Of a stretch of 64,000 nt of DNA, positions 54,972 to 64,000 are shown in pieces. The stretch's first letter is position 1. Each line of letters begins with the position of its first letter. A program made the translations under genes and the position numbers. Source of the DNA: Polaromonas sp. (lineage in GTDB: Bacteria; Pseudomonadota; Gammaproteobacteria; Burkholderiales; Burkholderiaceae_C); assembly GCF_029945925.1 (NCBI RefSeq), contig NZ_JAQSDN010000048.1, positions 81,361 to 145,360 on the forward strand, read 5' to 3'. The notes beneath the pieces were generated by a model. That model had not been told where the DNA came from, did not search any database, and worked only from the letters and a program-made list of their open reading frames with translations.

Positions 54972-55874
54972 GTGAATAGAGTTGGATTTATTGCTTCTTC
55001 GATGCTGGTGGCGCTGGCATTGCTCAGTTCCATGCTGTTTGTGGTCGACCAGCGGCAGTTCGGCGTGGTGTACGCGCTGGGCCAGATCAAGGAAGTCATC
55101 CTTGAGCCCGGCCTGAACTTCAAGTTGCCTCCGCCTTTCCAGAACGTGTCGTACATCGACCGGCGGCTGCTGACCCTGGACAGCACCGATGCCGAGCCCA
55201 TGCTGACCGCCGAGAAGCAGCGCGTGGTCATCGACTGGTATGTCAAATGGCGCATCACCCAGCCTTCGGAGTACATCCGCAACGTGGGTCTGGACGAGCG
55301 TGCCGGTGCCAACCAGCTGAACCGGGTCGTGCGCAATGCCTTCCAGGAAGCCATCAACAAACGCACCGTCAAGGACCTGCTGTCTCTCAAGCGCGAAGCC
55401 CTGATGGCCGACGTGAAGACCGAGGTGCTGGAAGTCGTGCGCGGTGCCAAGCCCTGGGGCATTGACGTGATCGACGTACGCATCACGCGTGTCGACTATG
55501 TGGAGGCCATCACCGAATCGGTGTACCGCCGCATGGAGGCCGAGCGCAAGCGGGTCGCCAACGAGCTGCGCTCCACCGGTGCTGCCGAGGGCGAGAAAAT
55601 CCGCGCCGATGCCGACCGGCAGCGCGAGGTCACCGTTGCCAATGCCTACCGCGAAGCGCAGAAAATCAAGGGTGAGGGCGATGCGCAGGCTGCCGCTGCC
55701 TACAGCGACGCCTTTGGCCGTGACCCGCAGTTTGCCCAGTTCTACCGCAGCCTGGACGCCTACAAGGCCAGCTTCGACAAAAAGGGCGACGTGATGGTGA
55801 TCGATCCTTCGTCCGACTTCTTCAAGGCCATGCGCAGCTCCGGCAGCGGGACGGCCCCGGCCGGCAAAAAGTAA
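54972..55874 (+). CDS. hflC: FtsH protease regulator HflC
   Basis: Partner of HflK in the HflKC cage around FtsH. It has 300 residues with an N-terminal signal-anchor helix (about 7-24), an SPFH domain (RQFGVVYALGQIKEVILEPGLNFKLPPPFQNV) and the helix MEAERKRVANELRSTGAAEGEKIRADADRQREV. It starts with GTG at 54972. The last 15 residues are Ser/Gly/Ala-rich. Confidence 0.95.
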   Translation: MNRVGFIASSMLVALALLSSMLFVVDQRQFGVVYALGQIKEVILEPGLNFKLPPPFQNVSYIDRRLLTLDSTDAEPMLTAEKQRVVIDWYVKWRITQPSEYIRNVGLDERAGANQLNRVVRNAFQEAINKRTVKDLLSLKREALMADVKTEVLEVVRGAKPWGIDVIDVRITRVDYVEAITESVYRRMEAERKRVANELRSTGAAEGEKIRADADRQREVTVANAYREAQKIKGEGDAQAAAAYSDAFGRDPQFAQFYRSLDAYKASFDKKGDVMVIDPSSDFFKAMRSSGSGTAPAGKK

Positions 55875-55883
55875 CGGCCCCTC

Positions 55884-56072
55884 TTGGACGGCAGCACGAT
55901 CTGGCAGGCACTGGCGTTGATGCTGGTGATTGAGGGGCTGCTGCCGTTTTTTTCGCCGCGCGGCTGGCGCGGCATGTTCGAGAAGATCCTCAAGCTCACG
56001 GACGGCCAGATCCGCTTTTTCGGGTTGGGCAGCATCGCTGCCGGCCTGGTGTGGATGGCCTTTCTGCTCTGA
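55884..56072 (+). CDS. YjeT-like DUF2065 membrane protein
   Basis: A 62-residue protein with two hydrophobic segments (about 6-24 and 42-60) and the DUF2065 signature ALMLVIEGLLPFFSPRGWR. In E. coli the homologue yjeT also follows hflC. The function is unknown. It starts with TTG at 55884, nine bases after hflC. Confidence 0.85.
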   Translation: MDGSTIWQALALMLVIEGLLPFFSPRGWRGMFEKILKLTDGQIRFFGLGSIAAGLVWMAFLL

Positions 56073-56200
56073 CCGCCAGCCGCTGACGCGGCTGGTCTGG
56101 CGCCTGTATTTGAGTCCGCCGGGCACCTGTGTGCCGGCGCGGGCCAAAAACAGGCCCCAAGCCCGGTAAAATCCTGTTTTTAACAGCCCACGATAAATAC

Positions 56201-57415
56201 ATGCCCGCCTGGTCGTCATCATGGCAATTGCCGGATCAAATTGCCGATGTCCTGCCCTCCGAGGCGCGTCACATCGAAGAGCTGCGTCGCCTGTTTCTCG
56301 ACACGGCCCGCAGCTACGGCTACGAGCTGGTCATGCCGCCGCTGCTCGAACATCTCGAATCCCTGCTCACCGGCACCGGTGAGGCGCTGGATTTGCAGAC
56401 CTTCAAGCTGGTGGACCAGCTCTCGGGCCGCACGCTGGGTCTGCGCGCCGACACCACGCCGCAGGTGGCCCGCATCGACGCCCACCTGCTCAATCGCCAG
56501 GGTGTGGCCCGCCTGTGTTACTGCGGCCCTGTGCTGCACACCCGCGCCGACCGCCCGCATGCCACGCGCGAGCCGCTGCAGTTCGGCGCCGAAATCTACG
56601 GTCATGCCGGTCTGGAAGCCGACCTCGAAGCCCAGTTGCTGGCGCTGGAAGGCCTGAGCGCCGCCGGCGTCACGAAGCTGTCGGTGGATATGGCCGATGT
56701 GCGCATCGTGAGCAGCCTGCTGGCGGGCGCCAAAGTCAGTGCATCCATGCTGGCCCGGATTCATGCCGCCCTGGCGAGCAAGGACGCCAGTGAGCTGGCC
56801 AGCCTGACCGCCAGCCTCAACGGCGAGTTGCCCGCCGCGGCACGCCAGGGACTGCTCGCACTGCTGCAGTTCTATGGCGACGAGAAGGTATTGCCTGAGG
56901 CCGAAAAAGCTTTCAAGGCCTTGCCCGAAGCGCTCAAGGCGCTGCAGAACCTGAAGTGGCTGGCCACCCATGTCAGCAGCCTGACGAACAATGTCAGCAT
57001 CGGTTTTGATCTGGCTGACCTGCGTGGTTATGCCTACTACAGCGGCACCCGTTTTGCGATTTATGGCCACGGCCAGCAGGGCGGCGCCCAGGGCGCCGAG
57101 CTGGTGCGCGGCGGCCGCTATGACGAGGTCGGCGCCGTGTTCGGACGCAACCGTCCGGCCGCCGGCTTCAGCCTGGACCTGAAAGAGCTGGTCAGCGTGC
57201 TGACACCCAAACCCTTGCGTCCCGCCATCCGCGCCCCCTGGGGCGAAGAAGCCGGGTTGCGCAGCGCGATTGCCGCACTGCGCGCCGGCGGTGAAACCGT
57301 GGCCTGCGTGTTGCCCGGCCATGAACACGAAGTTGATGAATTTGACTGTGACCGCGAACTGGCCAGCGTGGCCGGCCAGTGGCAGGTCCAGCCGCTGGGC
57401 AACAAGCCGGCCTGA
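56201..57415 (+). CDS. hisZ: ATP phosphoribosyltransferase regulatory subunit HisZ
   Basis: A HisS-like protein without synthetase activity that forms a complex with short-form HisG in histidine synthesis. It has [25 protein letters not shown], the degenerate class II motifs [19 protein letters not shown] and [11 protein letters not shown], and the late [15 protein letters not shown] and [25 protein letters not shown]. It has 404 residues from the ATG at 56201. purA follows. hisG is not in the window, but HisZ implies that it is of the short type. Confidence 0.93.
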   Translation: MPAWSSSWQLPDQIADVLPSEARHIEELRRLFLDTARSYGYELVMPPLLEHLESLLTGTGEALDLQTFKLVDQLSGRTLGLRADTTPQVARIDAHLLNRQGVARLCYCGPVLHTRADRPHATREPLQFGAEIYGHAGLEADLEAQLLALEGLSAAGVTKLSVDMADVRIVSSLLAGAKVSASMLARIHAALASKDASELASLTASLNGELPAAARQGLLALLQFYGDEKVLPEAEKAFKALPEALKALQNLKWLATHVSSLTNNVSIGFDLADLRGYAYYSGTRFAIYGHGQQGGAQGAELVRGGRYDEVGAVFGRNRPAAGFSLDLKELVSVLTPKPLRPAIRAPWGEEAGLRSAIAALRAGGETVACVLPGHEHEVDEFDCDRELASVAGQWQVQPLGNKPA

Positions 57416-57434
57416 AGCCGCGCCGCCCGCATAA

Positions 57435-58802
<1,368 letters not shown>

Positions 58803-58829
58803 GCGTTTTTTGCAGGGTTTTCAGTTAAA

Positions 58830-58880
58830 TCGTGCTCCAGCCCAGTCGGGGCGGGCGCAACCAGCTATCGAATCAGGAGC
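58830..58880 (+). repeat. 51-bp dispersed repeat, copy 9 (provides a ribosome binding site)
   Basis: It reads TCGTGCTcCAGCCC, variable bases, GGGCGCAACCAGCTATC and the end AATCAGGAGC. The terminal AGGAG lies seven bases before the ATG of the phosphoribosyltransferase at 58887. Confidence 0.85.
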
Positions 58881-58886
58881 ATTTTC

Positions 58887-59411
58887 ATGTTGACCGAAGA
58901 CGGCAAGCACCTTTATGTCAGTTATGACGAATACCACAACCTGATTGAAAAACTGGCGATCAAGATCCACCAGTCCGACTGGCAGTTCGACACCATCCTG
59001 TGCCTGGCGCGCGGTGGCATGCGGCCCGGCGACATCCTCTCACGCATTTTCGACAAGCCGCTGGCCATCATGTCCACCAGCTCCTACCGCGCCGACTCCG
59101 GCACGGTGCAGGGCAACCTCGACATCGCGCGTTTCATCACCACGCCCAAGGGCGAGATCGCCGGCAAGGTGCTGCTGGTCGACGACTTGGCCGACACCGG
59201 CCACACACTCAACGCCGTCATTCACCAGCTGCGCAACAACTACAAGCCGATCAGCGAGCTGCGCAGCGCAGTGATCTGGACCAAGGGTGTGTCCGCCTTC
59301 CAACCCGATTACTCGGTCGAGTTCCTGCCGACCAACCCGTGGATACACCAGCCTTTCGAAGGCTACGATGCGCTGCGACCGGCGCAACTCATGGAAAAGT
59401 GGAAAATTTAG
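58887..59411 (+). CDS. Phosphoribosyltransferase
   Basis: A 174-residue type I phosphoribosyltransferase, probably acting on a purine base (xanthine/hypoxanthine/guanine). The PRPP loop VLLVDDLADTGHTL is clear, along with CLARGGMRPGDILSR and STSSYRAD. The substrate cannot be fixed from sequence; its place after purA favours purine salvage. The ribosome binding site AGGAG is the end of a dispersed repeat. A family B repeat follows the stop. Confidence 0.85.
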   Translation: MLTEDGKHLYVSYDEYHNLIEKLAIKIHQSDWQFDTILCLARGGMRPGDILSRIFDKPLAIMSTSSYRADSGTVQGNLDIARFITTPKGEIAGKVLLVDDLADTGHTLNAVIHQLRNNYKPISELRSAVIWTKGVSAFQPDYSVEFLPTNPWIHQPFEGYDALRPAQLMEKWKI

Positions 59412-59479
59412 GCCCCCACGCTTTTCACTGCGTGTAATGCGCTGCCCCCCGAGGGGGCCGCTGCGCCTGCGGCCCGGCG
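59412..59479 (+). repeat. GC-rich intergenic repeat B, copy 3
   Basis: It reads CCCCCACGCTTTTCACTGCGT, GCGCTGCCCCCCGAGGGGGCC, then CTGCGCCTGCGGCCCGGC. The remaining bases up to 59578 are GC-rich, with tcgcttcgcgtcgcttccgc-like short repeats and no gene. Confidence 0.75.
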
Positions 59480-59578
59480 AAGCCGGTTCCGCGGCCCCTG
59501 CTTGAAGGGGAGCCCTGCGGTCACTCGCTTCGCGTCGCTTCCGCGGCGTCGGAGCAAGCCTGCCGTTAACATCGGCAG

Positions 59579-60766
59579 ATGAGCGATATTTCCACCCAGC
59601 TGATCCACCACCCGTACAAGCCGCCCGCCGGCTTTGACGCCGTCAATCCCGCCGTCCAGAAGGCCTCGACGGTCATCTTTCCGAATGTTGCGGCCTTGCG
59701 CCAGCGCGACTGGAAACACAAGAGCGGCTACACCTACGGCCTGCACGGCACGCCGACCACCTTCACGCTCGAGGAACGCATTGCCACGCTGGAAGGCGGG
59801 CAGTTCTGCACGCTGGTGCCCAGCGGCCTGGCGGCGGTGGCGCTGGTCGACATGGCGCTGCTCAGCGCCGGCGACGAGGTGCTGATTCCCGACAACGCCT
59901 ACGGACCCAACAAGACGTTTGCCCAGCATGAGCTCACCGGCTGGGGCGTCAGTTTCCGTTATTACGATCCCATGCAGCCCGCCGACCTGGCCGCCAAACT
60001 GAGTGGCAAAACGCGCCTGGTCTGGCTCGAGGCGCCGGGCTCGATCACCCTGGAGTTTCCGGACCTGCCGGCGCTGGTCGCCGCCGTCAAGGCGCACGGC
60101 GACGTGCATCCGCAAGGCATCGTGACCGCACTGGACAACACCTGGGGTGCGGGCATCGCCTTCAATGCCTTTGCGCTGGGCGCCGACATCTCCGTGCAGG
60201 CCCTGACGAAGTACCCCAGCGGCGGCGCCGACGTGCTGATGGGCTCGGTCGTCACGCGCGACGAGGCGTTGCATCACCTGGTCCATTTCTGCCACATGCG
60301 CGTCGGTTACGGCGTGGCCGGCAACGACGCCGAACTGGTGCTGCGCGGGCTGGGCAGCATGGCCCTGCGTTACGCCGCGCAGGACAGCGCCACGCGCACG
60401 CTGGCGGCCTGGTTGCAGCAGCAGCCGCAGATCGAGGCCGTGCTGCACCCGGCGCTGGCCGGTTCGCCCGGCCACGCGGCCTGGCAACGCGACTGCAGCG
60501 CCGCGGCCTGCCTGCTGAGCGTCGTGTTCAAGGCCGGTTACCCGCAAGCCCAGGTGGACCGCTTCTGCGACAGCCTGCGGCTGTTCAGGCTTGGCTACAG
60601 CTGGGCCGGCCCCATGAGCCTGTGCGCGCCTTACGACGTGCCGGCGATACGCACCACGCCCTGGCCCTTTCGGGGCGGCCTGGTGCGGTTTTCAGTCGGG
60701 CTGGAGGCGGTGGCCGACCTGCAGGCCGACCTGGCGAACGCGCTGGCGGGGATGCAGTACAGTTAG
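59579..60766 (+). CDS. metC: Cystathionine beta-lyase (Cys/Met metabolism PLP enzyme)
   Basis: A 395-residue PLP enzyme of the Cys/Met metabolism family. It has GYTYGLHGTPTTFTLEERIATLEGG, PSGLAAVALVDMALLSAGDEVL, DNTWGAGIAFNAFALGADISVQALTKYPSGG with the PLP Lys, and GGLVRFSVGLEAVADLQADL. The layout fits MetC, which splits cystathionine to homocysteine. A related gamma-lyase or desulfhydrase role cannot be excluded from sequence. Confidence 0.88.
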   Translation: MSDISTQLIHHPYKPPAGFDAVNPAVQKASTVIFPNVAALRQRDWKHKSGYTYGLHGTPTTFTLEERIATLEGGQFCTLVPSGLAAVALVDMALLSAGDEVLIPDNAYGPNKTFAQHELTGWGVSFRYYDPMQPADLAAKLSGKTRLVWLEAPGSITLEFPDLPALVAAVKAHGDVHPQGIVTALDNTWGAGIAFNAFALGADISVQALTKYPSGGADVLMGSVVTRDEALHHLVHFCHMRVGYGVAGNDAELVLRGLGSMALRYAAQDSATRTLAAWLQQQPQIEAVLHPALAGSPGHAAWQRDCSAAACLLSVVFKAGYPQAQVDRFCDSLRLFRLGYSWAGPMSLCAPYDVPAIRTTPWPFRGGLVRFSVGLEAVADLQADLANALAGMQYS

Positions 60767-60791
60767 GACATATTCCTGAAGAAAGCACGCT

Positions 60792-60965
60792 GTGGCAACT
60801 CCCAATTATTCCTACGAAAAACGTCAGAAAGAGCTGGCCAAAAAGAAGAAGAAAGAAGAAAAGCTCAAGCGCAAGGCCGAAGGCAAGCCGGACCTGCCCG
60901 ATGACGATACGCCCGATGGCGAAGACGCGGGCGGCACGCCGCCACCGGCCGATCCCGCACCCTGA
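60792..60965 (+). CDS. Small lysine-rich protein
   Basis: A 57-residue protein starting at GTG 60792. It begins MATPNYSYEKRQKELAKKKK, continues with a dense Lys/Glu/Arg stretch and ends with an acidic Pro/Gly/Asp tail. The change from strongly basic to acidic is typical of a conserved small protein of betaproteobacteria that may bind nucleic acid. The function is unknown. It lies 25 bp after metC on the same strand, followed by a dispersed repeat. Confidence 0.7.
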   Translation: MATPNYSYEKRQKELAKKKKKEEKLKRKAEGKPDLPDDDTPDGEDAGGTPPPADPAP

Positions 60966-60997
60966 GATGCCGGAGACCTTTGATAATTTGAATCAAA

Positions 60998-61048
60998 TCG
61001 GGCTTCAGCCCTTGATCTACAAGCGCAAGCAGCTCTCTTTTTGATAGC
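60998..61048 (+). repeat. 51-bp dispersed repeat, copy 10
   Basis: It reads TCGGGCTtcAGCCC, variable bases, AAGCGCAAGCAGCTCTC, a T-run and a terminal GATAGC. The GGGCTtcAGCCC part forms a short hairpin. It lies between the small lysine-rich gene and the converging selU. Confidence 0.85.
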
Positions 61049-61118
61049 TGATGCGACCGCCAGGCCCCGCAGGAACAGGCAACTGTTCCTCCGGGGCCTG
61101 TTTGTTGGCGGCTGCGCT

Positions 61119-62174
61119 TCAGCTCTCCAGCATGCGGGCCGCAAGTTCGGCCATCGCCGCCGCCGTGTGGTCGCGTGGCGCGAGGACCCGGGCTGTTTCG
61201 TAGTGGCTGAAGTTGCGCCGCATCGACTGCAGGTACACCGGGTCGTAGTGCCTGACCAGCAACTCGCGCACCACGGACGCCACGTCGCCGCTGCGCGCAC
61301 GCGCCTGCCAGTCCTGCACGGTGTCCTTGCCGCGGGCCTCGGTCAGCGCGCCCAGGCGTTCGCAGAAAAACGCGATGTCCTGGACGAAAAAATCATAGTC
61401 CTCGAGCAGCAGCGCAACACGTTCGTCTTCGGCCAGGTCCAGCTGCAGGCAGGGGGCGGCGCGCATGGCGGCGATCAGACCTTCGGGCACGGCCACGTTG
61501 CCGACCTTCTTGCTTTCGCTCTCGATGTAGACCGGGCGGGCCGGATCGAAGCTGCGCAGCTTGGCCCAGATCAGGCTGTCAAAGGCTTTCTGGCTGGGCT
61601 GCGGTACGCCGGGGATCAGGCCCAGCACCGAGCTGCGGTGGTTGGCCAGCGCCTCCAGGTCCAGCACCTGCGCGCCTTGGGCCTGCAGGGCCTGCAGCAG
61701 CCGGGTCTTGCCGCTGCCGGTGGTGCCGCACACGACCTGGTAGCTGTGGCGGGCGGCGAGTTGCGGCAGATCGGCGACCAGCGCGGCCCGGAAGGCCTTG
61801 TAACCGCCATCCACCAGGGTCACCTTGAAGCCGATCTGGTCCAGGATCAACGCCAGCGAGCCGCTGCGTTTGCCGCCGCGCCAGCAGTACACCAGCGGCT
61901 GCCATTCCCTGGGTTTGTCCAGCACCTCGCGCTGGATGTGGGTCGCAATGTTTTTGGCGACCAGCGCGGCGCCCAGTTTTTTCGCCTCGAACTGGTTGAT
62001 CTGCTTGTAACGCGTGCCGACGATTTTGCGTTCTTCGTCGTTGAGGCTGGGCCAGTTGAGGGCGCCGGGCAGGTGGTCCTCGGCGTATTCACCTTCGCTG
62101 CGGGCGTCGATGATGGTCGGGAAGTCGGCAAGGCGGACCAGCGCCTCCTGGGCCGTGATGCGGTCGACGCTCAC
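61119..62174 (-). CDS. selU: tRNA 2-selenouridine synthase
   Basis: Converts 2-thiouridine at the wobble position of some tRNAs to 2-selenouridine by a geranylated intermediate (also named MnmH or YbbB). The rhodanese domain carries Cys97 in YCWRGGKRSG, the same number as in E. coli, followed by a P-loop domain with VCGTTGSGKT (148-157). It has 351 residues. The GTG start overlaps the stop of the TesA-like gene by four bases, so the two are one operon. Its presence implies a selenophosphate supply encoded elsewhere. Confidence 0.94.
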   Translation of the reverse strand: MSVDRITAQEALVRLADFPTIIDARSEGEYAEDHLPGALNWPSLNDEERKIVGTRYKQINQFEAKKLGAALVAKNIATHIQREVLDKPREWQPLVYCWRGGKRSGSLALILDQIGFKVTLVDGGYKAFRAALVADLPQLAARHSYQVVCGTTGSGKTRLLQALQAQGAQVLDLEALANHRSSVLGLIPGVPQPSQKAFDSLIWAKLRSFDPARPVYIESESKKVGNVAVPEGLIAAMRAAPCLQLDLAEDERVALLLEDYDFFVQDIAFFCERLGALTEARGKDTVQDWQARARSGDVASVVRELLVRHYDPVYLQSMRRNFSHYETARVLAPRDHTAAAMAELAARMLES

Positions 62175-62857
62175 TTGAGAAGTTTTCCCAGTTCCGGCCA
62201 GACATTGGCCAGCATCAGGGGATGCGCCTGCTCGTTCGGGTGGATGCGGTCGGCCTGGAACAGCCGGGTGGCATCTTCGGTGTCGCCCACGCCCTTGAGC
62301 AGGAAAGGCACGAGTGCCGCTTTGCGCTCTTTCGCGACCTTGGCAAACAAGCCGGAAAACCTGGCCGCATAGTCGCTGCCGTAGTTGGGCGGCACCTGCA
62401 TGCCCACCAGCAGCACCCTGGCGCCGGCCTTCTGCGCCGCCTGCGTCATGGCGCGCAGGTTGCCTTCGGTCATGCCCAGCGGCAGGCCGCGCAGGGCGTC
62501 GTTGCCGCCCAGTTCGATGATGACCACGCCGGGCTTGTGCTGGTTCAGCAGGGCCGGCAGGCGCGAGCGCCCGCCCGAGGTGGTGTCGCCGCTGATGCTG
62601 GCGTTGACCACCCGGGCCGGAATTTTTTCGCTGGCCAGGCGCTGCTCCATCAGCCTGACCCAGCCGCTGCCGCGTTTGAGGCCGTATTCGGCGCTCAGCG
62701 AATCGCCGACCACCAGAATCGTCGGGCCGGCGCCGGCCGCCGGTTTGGCAACGGGCTGGGCCTGCCCGTTCTGCGGCAATACCAGCATGAAAGTGCAGAG
62801 CATCAGGCCCAGCAGACCCGCGCGCCGCCCGGGCTTGGTAAAGTCAGGGCGATTCAT
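62171..62857 (-). CDS. GDSL-family periplasmic esterase (TesA-like)
   Basis: A 228-residue SGNH hydrolase with an N-terminal signal peptide (about 12-34, ending QAQP). Catalytic blocks are VVGDSLSAEYGL (Ser53), ASISGDTTSGGRSRLPALL, IIELGGNDALRG (Asn) and DRIHPNEQAH (Asp/His). It matches the TesA/arylesterase group, which cleaves acyl-CoA and esters. The ATG at 62857 sits 37 bp from the divergent YbbA-like gene, the tesA/ybbA layout of E. coli. Confidence 0.92.
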   Translation of the reverse strand: MNRPDFTKPGRRAGLLGLMLCTFMLVLPQNGQAQPVAKPAAGAGPTILVVGDSLSAEYGLKRGSGWVRLMEQRLASEKIPARVVNASISGDTTSGGRSRLPALLNQHKPGVVIIELGGNDALRGLPLGMTEGNLRAMTQAAQKAGARVLLVGMQVPPNYGSDYAARFSGLFAKVAKERKAALVPFLLKGVGDTEDATRLFQADRIHPNEQAHPLMLANVWPELGKLLK

Positions 62858-62894
62858 TCCAAAAATAATTCCCGAAATATCCGACAAGGCTGGC

Positions 62895-63632
<738 letters not shown>

Positions 63633-63638
63633 GGTCAA

Positions 63639-63690
63639 ATGGGCCCGTAGCGCCCGCTGTACTTGCGCAAAGTGCTATCAATAGGATAGC
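63639..63690 (+). repeat. 51-bp dispersed repeat, copy 11
   Basis: It reads atGGGCCCGTAGCGCCC, variable bases, TTGCGCAAAGTGCTATC and the end AGGATAGC, 52 bp in all. The end is the palindrome GCTATcaataggATAGC. It lies between the converging YbbA-like gene and the gene at the right edge. Confidence 0.75.
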
Positions 63691-63705
63691 AGTCCAGACA
63701 GGCTC

Positions 63706-64000
63706 CTAGAGCTTTTTCACCACCGCCAGAAAGCTGGCGCGGTCGGCCGGCCGGTCGATTTCGGCAGCCAGGGCCTGCACCAGCGTCTCCAGCGCGGTAT
63801 GCCGGGCCACCTCTTTTTCCACAATCATTTTCGCCAGCGGGCCGATGAACTGGCTCAAGGCCCGCTCCAGCTGTGCGAGCTGCCCATCGCTGAAGTGGGG
63901 GGAAGAGGGGGCCGATACCGGACCGCTGCGCGAACTGGCGCTCTGGCTGGGGTCTGTGCGCGGACGACTGAAGGGGTGGGAGGGGTGGGATGGGGTGGGT
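63706..64000 (-). CDS. C-terminal end of a minus-strand gene (5' end outside window)
   Basis: The minus-strand frame is open from the window edge to a TAG at 63706, about 97 codons. It begins with a Pro/Ser/His-rich linker, then a compact helical segment: LAQLERALSQFIGPLAKMIVEKE, then ALETLVQALAAEIDRPADRASFLAVVKKL. The low-complexity linker followed by this segment resembles the tail of some bacterial Ser/Thr kinases, but no kinase motif is visible here. It is a real coding end; its identity is uncertain. Confidence 0.6.
   Translation of the reverse strand, partial: PTPSHPSHPFSRPRTDPSQSASSRSGPVSAPSSPHFSDGQLAQLERALSQFIGPLAKMIVEKEVARHTALETLVQALAAEIDRPADRASFLAVVKKL

Noticed and set aside
56201..57415. 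Second histidyl-tRNA synthetase
   Set aside because: The class II motifs are degenerate and the C-terminal anticodon domain is absent. It fits HisZ, and a full HisS is present at 47402.
61041..62372. A 443-codon plus-strand frame opposite selU
   Set aside because: selU has intact rhodanese and P-loop motifs at family length. The opposite frame is a compositional shadow.

Overview
The window looks like a stretch of chromosome from a Burkholderiales bacterium of the Comamonadaceae type (Polaromonas/Rhodoferax/Acidovorax-like). This is an inference from four things: the high-GC coding style, the conserved run pilW-rodZ-ispG-hisS-yfgM-bamB-der-hfq-hflX-hflK-hflC-yjeT-hisZ-purA, a Bug-type solute-binding protein, and two families of short dispersed repeats. 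No rRNA, tRNA, CRISPR array, prophage or insertion sequence was recognised.

Layout. 1-6.7 kb: the end of psd, small unknown genes including a lone receiver domain, an MlaE/MlaD-type lipid-transport gene set without an ATPase, an MFS transporter and an Mrr-like membrane protein. 6.9-11.6 kb: a hybrid sensor kinase, an EamA transporter and serA. 11.8-19.3 kb: a DsbG-like lipoprotein, a Bug receptor, an Hsp70-like pair, a decayed Lrp gene, a second EamA protein, a degenerate kinase-like protein, a peroxiredoxin-glutaredoxin fusion and a DUF2721 protein. 19.4-24.3 kb: an isochorismatase-fold hydrolase, an encapsulated-ferritin-like protein without an encapsulin, an HbpS/GlcG protein, and the acuI-prpE pair for acryloyl-CoA and propionate use. 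24.4-27.2 kb: a Slam-like outer-membrane protein followed by a FecR-domain protein whose C terminus looks like a small beta barrel. 27.6-33.3 kb: the complete 2-oxoglutarate dehydrogenase operon odhA-odhB-lpdA.

33.3-44.3 kb: zapE, a coiled-coil periplasmic protein, a PP2C phosphatase, a DinG-type helicase, divergent bamD/rluD, scpB-rluB, ndk and rlmN. 44.3-59.4 kb: a dense plus-strand run covering pilus biogenesis, cell shape, isoprenoid synthesis, histidyl-tRNA synthesis, outer-membrane assembly, ribosome GTPases, Hfq, the HflKC complex, and histidine and purine metabolism. 59.6-64 kb: a cystathionine lyase, a 57-residue lysine-rich protein, selU, a TesA-like esterase divergent from a YbbA-like ATPase, and the C-terminal end of a minus-strand gene that continues past the right edge.

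The most striking non-genic signal is a dispersed element of about 51 bp, found in at least eleven copies. Most copies lie between genes. Three lie inside protein-coding sequence (the odhB linker, the rluB N-terminal extension and the bamB signal peptide), and one supplies the ribosome binding site of a phosphoribosyltransferase gene. A second GC-rich repeat follows the stop codons of lpdA, ndk and the phosphoribosyltransferase. The best leads for new biology are the repeat family and its reuse in genes, the Slam-like/FecR pair, and the orphan encapsulated-ferritin-like gene beside an HbpS gene.
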